The position numbers and the translations under genes are program-made. From Apostichopus japonicus (lineage: Eukaryota > Echinodermata > Holothuroidea > Aspidochirotida > Stichopodidae): DNA of 64,000 nucleotides. Location of the stretch: NCBI RefSeq assembly GCF_037975245.1, contig NC_092580.1, positions 18,393,501-18,457,500 of the forward strand, given 5' to 3'. Shown here one piece after another: positions 34,180-43,929 of this stretch (position 1 is its first letter; each line of letters opens with the position of its first letter). A model generated the notes under the pieces. It was not told the DNA's origin and searched no databases. It worked only from the letters and a program-made list of their open reading frames with translations.

Positions 34180-34745
34180 AGAGGGCAGGTAAACCATGGA
34201 GGTAAAGATCTCATCTTTGCACAACTGAGACCAATTTGACCTCTGACCTACACTGACCTTGATCCTTAACAACCACAAAAGGACTATTTAAAATATTTCC
34301 CATTATTTTCTACTCATCTCGTGGTTGAAGGATTCTTTCCAACATACTGACAAGCAGGTGACCGCGACAAAAACAGTTGTTTTGGGAGTATTTGACCTGT
34401 GAGATCACCAATCACGCAGGCAGGAGTTTTCATGGTCAGGCACCTAGCCACTTAGTTTGAATGTGATAAAACTTACTTTGTGGGCATAGTTTGTGACCCA
34501 CTTTTTCACACAATTTAGGCAAATGTGACCTTTGACCATACCCTAAACCTGTTCTATTTTAGAATTTATCTCATCAGTCTCTACATATCGTGAGGTTTAA
34601 TGCCTTTTTCCAACATGCTGACAAGCGGGAAATGGCTAAAACCCAATAATAAGGTTTCTTGAGCATTGATGTTTGAAGTCATCAATCCTGCTGGCAAGAG
34701 TTCACATGATCAAGCAACTTACCCACCAAGTATGAACTTGATCAG
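34180..34745. repeat. Diverged interspersed or tandem repeat with recurring words
   Basis: TTCCAACATACTGACAAGCAGG near 34339 recurs as TTCCAACATGCTGACAAGCGGG near 34609. The following 100 bp also align (GAGATCACCAATC/AAGTCATCAATC, GGCAGGAGTTTTCATGGTCA/GGCAAGAGTTCACATGATCA). The period is about 270 bp. Confidence 0.5.
34237..34259 (+). promoter_or_regulatory. Three TGACCT half-sites (DR1 plus DR4 spacing)
   Basis: TGACCT at 34237, 34244 and 34254 is separated by 1 and 4 bases, the spacing bound by RXR-type heterodimers or HNF4 (DR1) and by thyroid/LXR-type receptors (DR4). It lies within a degenerate repeat and has no neighbouring gene start, so function is speculative. Confidence 0.25.
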
Positions 34746-35489
34746 ACTTAGGGTTAAGGAGGAATTCCAGCACTCTTTCTTGCTCGGTCACACACACACG
34801 CATGTTTGTATTACATTCCAACCGAGGACCCCATTGTATTTTCCATTGTTCAAATCCACGTACCCTAACCTTAACAATACCCCATACAATAGAATTCTTC
34901 CGAGGACGTGGTGATTCTTTAGAAATCACAACCGAGGACTTGGAATTCTTTTGTTCAAGTCCTCGGTCAGATAGAAAAACAAACAAACAAATGCACTCAC
35001 TCACTCACTCACTTACACACACACTTCCTCACATTTCTGATGTGGGTTGAAGTACAACATAGGGATATTGATGAGACAATATAGAGATGAGCCAGTATAG
35101 AGATAATGATGAGCCAACAAATAACATTAATTAAAATCAATAACATTATTTTGTGTTCATCCTTTTTGCTAAGTATTTTAAGGTTCGAGACGTTTTTCAC
35201 ACAAAGTATGAGTGGCGTAAAGAACACAATTAATGGTGTGCAGGCGTCTGACTTAAACGCAACTTGCTCCTTTAACACCACTCCTCAAGGGTGGGCAGAT
35301 ATACTAAATTTGAGCCATTGGAAGTCAAAAGACTAATAGCCAAAACGTCTTGTACCAACAAAAAGCAAGCACAACTTTTCTTGTAAGTATTCATCCATTT
35401 CATATTGTTTGGTGTGTCGTTTATCTTCTTGCTTCTGTTATTTTTTTCCCAGAAATACAGCTCTCTTGCATCATCACCCAATGAATATG

Positions 35490-38400
35490 TCAGCCTTTAT
35501 CCATCAGATCTCCCTGATCAAAGTAGTTTGCTACCAGAGCGATCAGAAGGTTTAGAGAGGATAATCTCTCATCATTTTCATTTTCCTGTATGCAAAAGAT
35601 AGAAACCATACCAAAACATAAAAAAAGAGAAATAAAATGGTGGATTTCATTTCCCTTCTATCATAAAGAACAAAAAAATAATAATCATAATAAAAATTAA
35701 AAAAAAGGAAGGGAAGGGAAGGGAAGGGAAGGGAAGGGAAGGGAAGGGAAGGGAAGGGAAGGGAAGGGAAGGGAAGGGAAGGGAAGGGAAGGGAAGGGAA
35801 GGGAAGGGAAGGGAAGGGAAGGGAAGGGAAGGGAAGGGAAGGGAAGGGAAGGGAAGGGAAGGGAAGGGAAGGGAAGGGAAGGGAAGGGAAGGGAAGGGAA
35901 GGGAAGGGAAGGGAAGGGAAGGGAAGGGAAGGGAAGGGAAGGGAAGGGAAGGGAAGGGAAGGGAAGGGAAGGGAAGGGAAGGGAAGGGAAGGGAAGGGAA
36001 GGGAAGGGAAGGGAAGGGAAGGGAAGGGAAGGGAAGGGAAGGGAAGGGAAGAAAGAAAAATGAGATTCAAGACTTCTTTGAAGTTTCTTGCAGGGAAGAA
36101 GAGTATTGCTGAATATATCATAATCAATTGACTGCCTGCACTGCCTTCATTACCGTGTTCATATTTATAACGACAAAACAGGATTTCAAGTACTCTCTAA
36201 TACTCTTCACCTGCTCTAATCGATGTGTTATTTCAATCATTGGCTGTACCAAATGAAATGTAAAAACTCATTTAAAGCAGTACGGACACCTAGCCAGTTT
36301 GCCTCTTGTTTAATACAGTTGTTGTGTCTGATGATCTCATTCAAAATTTAATCTGTTGATATTTGTAGGAAAAAAATCTTTTTGTTTCCAAGACATACAC
36401 ATTTGAAGTTTTGATCAATCTGGGAAACTCATTAAATAAGTGCAAGCTATGATGTAGAGTGTTGCGCTTATCAACATTTCTCAGTTTAGCCATTAATAAG
36501 TTAACCCCTAATCACAAGCCTACAAGTATCATTTCAATAATGTGATGTTCCTCTTTTCAAAGAAAAATCATAAAATATTTCAAAACCTTGCCTAAGGCCA
36601 CAAACCTGTCTTCAGTGACATTGAAACGAAGGTTGTGAAAACAAAGGGATAACATAACAGAAAATTAAGCAGTTACTCCCTATACATCATCAATGCGCAA
36701 AGTTAGCTAATGTTTATTCATAAATATTCATGCCTATTACAGTGATTAGGACAATGTTGTTCATAGGTGTCCATGGACCATTAACATTCTCCTCCCAAAC
36801 ACCCATGGGTACACTATCATACAAAATGCACTGCCAAAACTCACTTAACATTCCCCTCCATACAAACACCCATATTAATACCTCTGGTCTGCAGCACAAC
36901 ACTATTGAATGATTTGAGCATAATTTTTCAATTATGTTACCCCCCTTTTTTTTAAATGTTCTTACCACTGTGAGTCGAATATTTCGACAGGTTCTTGCCA
37001 TAGCCCTTAAAGATGCTGCGCAGTCAGGAATCAGCGGTTTAGCAAGGCAGGCCATGAGGGCATAAATCCAACAGCCTTGAGCGATTGTAAACCCCATCAG
37101 TGGTAACCAGTGAATATGATAATCCAAAACTTGCTGAATCATTGGCTGCAAAGAAAGAAGAATACCAGAATAGGTCAACAAAAAAAGCCCATTGTAAGAA
37201 AAAAACAATTTCAATTCACAAATTAGGAAATTAAGACTCTGGTAAAACAGGAATGGTAGAGTAGGCCATGGTGATTGCAAGGAATTTTGCAAAGGTGATC
37301 AAGTATAAGAAAAAAGAAGATAATCCCATTAAACTGGCTGTCAACAAATTATTATTTTTTAAATTTTTTTTTTCCTATACTTACATAAATATATTGAATA
37401 TCAACTATTTTAAAAATAGTGCATGGAATGATAATATAGAGATCTTCTGCTAATGTGCGGCATGTAACAAGCTCTCATTATGGCATTTTACTTTCACCGT
37501 CAGCAAAGGTATGATTACTGAGGGAGCGCTACCAACTTAGCTTGCCACTGCTCAGTTTTGTTGAGGGGAGGATAAAGGTCACTAGTTTGAAACCGATGCA
37601 ATCGTTTCTCTTCATAACCGTAACGTTTTGAAAATTTCTTACAAACCGTTGTATTTATCTTTGGCTGATAATTAATCTGTTATCATATGATAATCATACT
37701 ATGCAAAGTGACCAAAGTAACTGTATACGAATGCAAAATGTATTACTGTGTTTGCACACAAAACATTAGTTTTCTAATGTCAATTAACTGCAGAAATGTG
37801 CAGCTTGCATTGCCATATGTTAACACCACATGAAATGCCTAACAGAATGACAGTCAATAATGTTCCTGTACATATGAAGTACCACCAACGATTCTGCACT
37901 AAGCACAAGACTGAAGATTCTCCATCACAGTCACTGTAACATACCTGATCCATATTTAGTAAAATGGTGATCAACGGTGGTCTCGGTGAGCCATCTTCTG
38001 GAAGGCATGACTTGGCCTCACCATCATCCATCATTATTTCAGGAGGGTCCTCTCCTGCAGCTGCGATAGCCTTGAGATATTTGCCCTGGAAATCAGCTCC
38101 CAAACAGAAGCCACACCAGCCTAACTCATCTTTCATTCTCGGCTGCAAGATAGTCAATCGAGCAATTGTATTGATCATGATATGGAAGTACTGATGCCAA
38201 TTAACCGCAAGCTTACACTACAAAGAGCACTGATATGTTGATATGTAATTTATGCAAGAGGGAGACATACAAGCCAGTCAAGATGAAATGTGCCCACAAA
38301 TATTCTCTAAGTTTTGGGAAAAGCAGAGGCAAAATTAGCAATACATTATTTTTCTCACATAGTAATTCTGAAAATAAGTACTGGAAGATATTATACACAC

Positions 38401-40046
38401 ATGGTACACAATTACTTTTAAAGATTTTGGTTTAAATTGTAAAACTAATAGTATGGTAAATATTAGTTGTTATGTATTAACAACATACCAGTACAGGAGA
38501 TTTCCCTTCAAGTTCTTTGGCCTTCTGTTCCTGCATTGCGTTCAGCATGAGCCTCACTCTATCATACTCTTCACTTTGTTCCAACTGCCATTTTCGAGTG
38601 GGCATACCCCACGGAAGGGTGGGTTCCACCTAAATAGCAAAAATCAAGAGTTTCAAGTGAACAAGAAACTTGCAGAGGCTAACAAAAAATTGAGAAAGTT
38701 GAGTGGCAATGGAATAAATACATCAGGTAGAAAATTGACCCCCAAGAGATAAAAGACACTGCATTGGGCTGAAGTTGTTTTAAACAACTTACAAATTTAT
38801 AAAACAAAGTGCTAAAAGTATGGTGAAAGTGAACTGCATGTGGATTTCTCACCTCTCAAACTTTAGGAGTGTTAAATCTTACTCTCATGGTGTACCTTAT
38901 AACTTTGTGACAGTGATTATCTATTTTAGAAAGTTTCTTAAATATAACACAAATTGGAAAAGTATGTTCATATAGGCTAGTATTAAATAAGTACCTGATC
39001 TTCAGTTTGCTGTAATTCTACTTGACGTTCTCCTTGATCATCTTGAATATCAGCCACCACAACATCAGGGCATAACTTGGCTTCATTTCTAAAATTATTT
39101 GAATATTGGAAAAATGTAAGTATCCTGAACATGTGTACTAACTACGATGTCTGCATAATAAATACTTTCTAAAAGACTCTTATGGTTTCCTTTAATTATC
39201 ATTGTCTTCTTGCCCCCCTCGCACTCCTTGGTCTTACTGTTGACTATGTATAAGTCTTTATGTTGGACTAACACTGTGATAATCATACCGGCGTAATTAA
39301 AGCTTAAACTAGGCCTACTTTGCGGTAATGATTTGGCCCAACGTTAAGTAAACAAAGGGACATCCATGGGCCTAACTTAGGCAAGAGGAAGTCCAAAATA
39401 CATTTGGAAGCTTTCTCATTTTATCTGTAAGGACCGTCATTAAAATTCAAATAAAAGAGTGAAAAGCTTAGAATTAAATCCCTAGGCCTGTAGACACCAC
39501 ATTCAAAGGCATTAAAGACTCGCCCCAAACCGCGTGCCGCGCTCTGAAAAAGTTAACTTTCCGTTGCTTACAAATTTTCTTCTTGTCGCTACAAAATGCA
39601 GACAGTAATGAAACATGATACTTTGTTATTTTGTTTGATCTAGGCTAGACCTGAGATGTCCACGCTGCTATGTACACTGTGTGGTGGTATTGACCGTAGC
39701 TGTATGTATTGACTGTACACTAGTGTCTAATTACCGACGGTAGCAAGCTGTGTGTGTATTTTCTGGGATCGATGGTGGTGTCTAACACTTCTGTTACACC
39801 TCATTCGAAACTCGGTCAGATTACCGGCATGAGACGTTTCTTTGTGCGCGAGTCTTCACACCCTTTAAGATTTGGTAACGATCTTAAAACTTGGATCACG
39901 GTTTCGCAAAACAGGTACGCGGAAGGTGTGACTACATACCGAACACGACTGAGGTACTCTTCAGCTGTTGTCGCTGGGTTGTTAGAGTCATCACTATTAT
40001 ACTTCTCAAAGGCCACAGGCAGGGCTTGTGCCATGAACTCATCCAT
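35490..40046 (-). CDS. GEMIN2: GEMIN2, SMN-complex subunit (6 exons)
   Basis: Gemin2 binds SMN and holds the open Sm pentamer during spliceosomal snRNP assembly in the cytoplasm. Minus-strand exons with GT-AG borders: 40046-39940, 39088-38995, 38629-38489, 38142-37945, 37145-36966, 35585-35490. They total 816 nt and 271 aa, against about 280 in human. Family landmarks occur in order. EEYLSRVR is followed by CPDVVV (residues 42-47) across the first intron. GWCGFCLG lies near residue 122. The helical core has WIYALMACLAKPL in exon 5. The C-terminal NLLIALVANYFDQ is near residue 264. The ATG at 40046 has an in-frame TAA upstream. All exon phases match. The last intron (35586-36965) holds a (GGGAA)n array. 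The gene is conserved and looks intact. The first intron contains an ATG-rich stretch with no further exon that I could recognise. Confidence 0.93.
35706..36051. repeat. (GGGAA)n pentanucleotide array in the last GEMIN2 intron
   Basis: About 69 near-perfect GGGAA copies on the plus strand. In the sense of GEMIN2 transcription it is a (TTCCC)n pyrimidine tract 400-850 bp downstream of the exon 5 donor. Confidence 0.98.
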
Positions 40047-40283
40047 AATTGTTTACATGTATATAATCTTTTGATAAGAATTTCTGTCATGGCATGGATA
40101 GTATCAGCATGTTTCAGTTTACAAACGTCTGTGGCGGTGTTTCTCTCACATTGGGAAAACGTTAAGAGCGCCAACACTTCGTGGCCAGTACGTCGAAATC
40201 AGAACCGTATATAAAATCTGATTTCTAATTGTTAGACCAGGCTATGAATGAGCTAGGTATCGCCTTGAAGGAGGATTTACCTT

Positions 40284-40633
40284 ATGTGGGTTTTCTTGAC
40301 CAGAATTTCATAAGGAATAAGAATATCTTGGGTAAAAAGCCCAAATCCTGAACGCACCCCCGAAAAGGGGGGTTCTTTCTTGGGGGGGGGGGCGGGTCCA
40401 TTTTTAAGGTAAAAATACCAGAGGTTACATTTACACACAAATAGGATAAAATGTGGTTTTTCTAGATCATAATTTCATAAGGAATAAGAATATCTTGGGT
40501 TGAAAGCCCAAATCCTGAACGCACCCCCCGAAAATGCTTTTTTTTCGGGGGGGGGGGGTCCATTTCTTATGGAAAAAATACCAGAGGTTACATTTACACA
40601 CACATAGGATAAAATGTGGTTTTTCTAGACCAT
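40284..40633. repeat. Tandem duplication of a ~165-bp unit upstream of GEMIN2
   Basis: Two full units (40284-40450 and 40451-40613) and the start of a third share TTTCATAAGGAATAAGAATA, CCCAAATCCTGAACGCACCC and CCAGAGGTTACATTTACACA. The units differ mainly in the length of their G and T runs. The array begins about 240 bp upstream of the GEMIN2 start codon. Confidence 0.9.
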
Positions 40634-40639
40634 ATAATT

Positions 40640-40641
<2 letters not shown>

Positions 40642-40698
<57 letters not shown>
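40642..40698. repeat. (TA)n microsatellite 5' of the SINE
   Basis: Pure AT dinucleotide array of 57 bp. Confidence 0.97.
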
Positions 40699-41002
<304 letters not shown>

Positions 41003-41639
41003 GATTGTTACAGAATCGTTATATCTTGTGTTATAATGTCTTTCACGATTGCATACATTATGACGATGATATGGCACATCGATGTATATTGGTAGATGAT
41101 GGGAGGGATTTCGCGTATACAGACAGTCAAAAGCAGCGCGCAATTGTGCATCAAGCACGCTTGGTGACAAAACGTTTGCCAGAGCAAGTAAAACGTTCAT
41201 GGCATTGATCCTCTTAATTCAAATCCAGCTATGACGTATCCTTTTAGCTGCAATATCCCAGATCCTAAACCAAACGTGTTTCCAGAAAAACTAAACACGC
41301 TCTTTGATGAAGATGAAATTAAACAAGCAGTCTCATCCTTAAAAAATAATAGAACCCCAGGTTGTGACAAGGTCACAGCCGAACATCTCAAATATGCCTC
41401 ATGTACCCACAAACACATAGCAAATATCTCAAATAGTATAGCCGAATCAGGAGATATCCCAATTGAAATTAAACAAGGAATCCTAACTCCTATCCAAAAA
41501 CCGGGAAAGACTAAAGGTCCACCAGAAAACTTAAGAACAGTCATTTTATTATCAACACTAAGGAAAATTCATGCGATTTGTGTGACCAGGAGGATTCGTC
41601 CGTTAATTGATGAGCATATCCTCCCCATTACCCAGACTG

Positions 41640-41904
41640 CCCAGCAAACACAAAACGTTATCATAACATTTTTAAAAGAGCCTCTAAAATATGTTTTTAT
41701 AACGTTAAATGTGGTGTTATAAAAACGTCGGCATAACGTTTTTATGAGATATTAATGTTATATTGATGTTTTAACGAAAAAATGTTTTGAAATAATAGCC
41801 TGAAAACGTTTCCGTGACATATTTATTACACCACAAATAACGTTATCAAAGCAAAAGACGAAACGTTTTAATTACGTTTTAAAAACGTGTTTGTGTTTGC
41901 TGGG
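41640..41904. mobile_element. 265-bp MITE inserted in the LINE reverse transcriptase
   Basis: The termini are perfect inverted repeats for 15 bp (CCCAGCAAACACAAA...), with further similarity inward. TG occurs immediately on both sides (41638-41639 and 41905-41906). Deleting the element and one TG rejoins codons reading QTAYSSGR, the expected RT sequence, so the borders are firm. The interior is rich in ATAACGTTTT-like words in both orientations. No coding capacity. Confidence 0.85.
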
Positions 41905-42024
41905 TGCCTACTCTTCAGGACGTTGCACAGCTGAACTCGTCTTCGCTTTTAAAGTGCTAGCAGAAAAAGCTATAACATCCGTAGGTTACACTATAAATCT
42001 ATTGATGCTAGATATGAGCAAGGC

Positions 42025-42066
42025 GTTCGACCATGGAGCTATAAACAGATAGCTCCATGGTTCGAC
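42025..42066. mobile_element. Tiny palindromic insertion (28-nt core) with 7-bp direct repeats
   Basis: GTTCGAC at 42025-42031 and again at 42060-42066 flanks a core at 42032-42059 with 11-bp perfect arms (CATGGAGCTAT and its complement) around a 6-nt loop AAACAG. It breaks the LINE frame. Removing 35 nt (the core plus one repeat) restores MSKAFDTIQRGS. A second insertion of the same design is at 22452-22491. Confidence 0.75.
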
Positions 42067-43137
42067 ACAATTCAAAGAGGATCCTTGCTTAATGACCTAG
42101 AAAAGGTTCTTGTGAACGACGAACTTCACCTGATATCACTGCTAATCGATAACGTCTCCTACACCGTCAAACTAGAGGGCAAACTCGGACTTCCTTTTAA
42201 CACTAACATTGGTTCACCACAAGGAGACAGTGCAAGCGCACTATTGTTTATAACTTATCTAGCCAACTCTTTGAAATCAGATGATAATGATATCGACGCA
42301 GTTATCCTGCCATCTCAGTTAGGTGATCATGATTACAGCACAACCACCAACTCTTTTTTTCACAGCAGACCAACAAGACGCTGATGATATCTCTTGGGCA
42401 TCAACTGGTCAGCATATACTGCAAGATATCGAAAAACGTGTTTCTGAGAAACTGACAGGAAGGAATCTGAAAATCAATTGCACAAAAACTGAGAAATTTT
42501 CAATCACAAGAAAAGGAAATGAATGTTGGAAGAAGTGTAAATATATTGGAAGCTTGCTGGGGACCGAAGAAGATATTAACCGAAGAATTGGTATAACCAA
42601 CGGTGCTTTCAACACACTGTCAAGTATTGTCAAAAGCAAAGAAAAAAAAAAGCCGAAACATTAAGCTTAGGATTTTCGAGGCTTCATTAAAGAGTATTTT
42701 TTTGTACAATTTCGAACTGTGGGGCACAATCAAGGATCTTGATCGCAAAATTGACACTTTTCAAAGGAGACTACTTCGTAATATTTTCAACATTAGATGG
42801 ACCAATAACAATTGGTTATCAAACGATGAGCTCTACAATGAAACCAACTAAACACCTTGGTCATCCATAGTCGCACATAGAAGATTAAGATATTTCGGTC
42901 ATGTAGCAAGACTCCAGGAGGACGCTCCAGCTAAGGTTGCTTAAGAGAAGCATTGAGACATACTGCTAAACCAGTAGGAAGGCCCGTGACTACATTGCTT
43001 GGAAAAATAAAGTCGCAATTTAAGGACGTTAACATTAACAATTTCGAGGAAGCAATAAACCTTGCACAAGATCGTGATACGTGGCGGAGGTTTATCACTG
43101 AGCATGTCGGATAGACGAGACTCAACTTACTACTACT

Positions 43138-43217
43138 ACTGCTACTACTACTGCTACTGCTACTATTACTACTATTACTACTACTACTACTACTACTATA
43201 CTACTACTACTACTACT
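43138..43217 (+). repeat. (TAC)n / (TACTGC)n tract, LINE 3' tail
   Basis: An imperfect trinucleotide array begins 24 bp after the LINE stop codon. Such microsatellite tails are usual for some non-LTR elements. Confidence 0.85.
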
Positions 43218-43929
43218 GCGCCTCGTTGAATGGAACATTCCATCTTTCAACTCATGAAATATTTGCACTATTGCACTCATAACCATTCATTATTTGTATA
43301 ATATGTTCGGCTGTAGCATAATATACTTTATTCTGTGGATCTTTGAAATTAAACGTCACCATTTCCATACCGGATTAAATTCTTAGGAATATTTGCACGG
43401 ATTTGGTGATGTGAAGGTATGATAAATGTCATTGTTTTAATTAATGAAAATTCGGGATCATTTATACTACTTGTGTTGGCTTCTGTAGGGTAGAAACGTT
43501 AAAGTAACAACATATAGCTTAGGTCATACAGCTTGTACACACATACGCGCACAGTGTGTTGCGTGTTTCCCGGTTTGGAAATGGCGACCGCACAACGGCT
43601 TTATGTTTAGCGGTATTATGAATCCGCGCTCTAAGGCTGCTGTTGCTAACGAACAGAGATGTGTTTTGTAGCACCATGCCATATTTTGGGTTACGCACAA
43701 GTGCGCTGCCAACGGCGCGCAAAATAGGTAAACTACAGCGTTTTCTCCTAATATCAATGATGTCAATGCGAATGGACTGAAGTGTGCGTGGTGCGTGCGT
43801 TGTGTACGCTAACCGATTTCTTTAAAAAATACAATCGTTTTGAAAACCATCATTCGAGTTGCCGTCAGGTTTAAGGTAGGGGACGTTTTCTGTTTCAGGA
43901 GCCATTGTCGAAGAAAATCATCGACCGAA
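43218..43929 (+). promoter_or_regulatory. Region upstream of flagellar creatine kinase
   Basis: About 700 bp between the LINE tail and the creatine kinase start codon. It must hold the promoter and 5' UTR if transcription starts near the ATG. I see no convincing TATA box; TTTAAAAAA occurs at 43821. Confidence 0.35.

Larger units (their letters stand above)
28944..35489. other. Intergenic, downstream of GEMIN2 on its 3' side
   Basis: No exon identified apart from the repeat and half-site cluster near 34.2-34.75 kb. Poly-G runs lie at 33367 and 33474. A GTTGAGAACACCTG word near 31091 resembles a hAT terminus without a visible partner. Confidence 0.45.
41190..43114 (+). pseudogene. Decayed LINE (non-LTR retrotransposon) reverse transcriptase ORF, 5'-truncated
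   Basis: The reading frame begins HGIDPLNSNP near 41198 and carries RT signatures in order: NNRTPGCDKVTAEHL, ILTPIQKPGKTKGPPENLR, AYSSGRCTAELVFAFK, MLDMSKAFD, GSPQGDSAS, ADDIS. A C-terminal region with RYFGHVARLQED and AQDRDTWRRF precedes TAG at 43112. The frame is broken by a 265-bp MITE (41640-41904), a 35-nt palindromic insertion (about 42025-42066), and slips at a T-run (about 42353), an A-run (about 42645) and near 42845 and 42940. Neither an upstream endonuclease nor ORF1 is visible. A (TAC)n tail follows. The clade cannot be assigned by eye. Confidence 0.85.

Noticed and set aside
35552..36127. 191-aa Ser-Leu-Pro-Phe repeat protein on the minus strand
   Set aside because: It is a translation of the (GGGAA)n array inside a GEMIN2 intron.
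36769..36781. Third copy of the tiny palindrome (TGTCCATGGACCA)
   Set aside because: It is a simple palindrome without the AAACAG loop or flanking 7-bp repeats.
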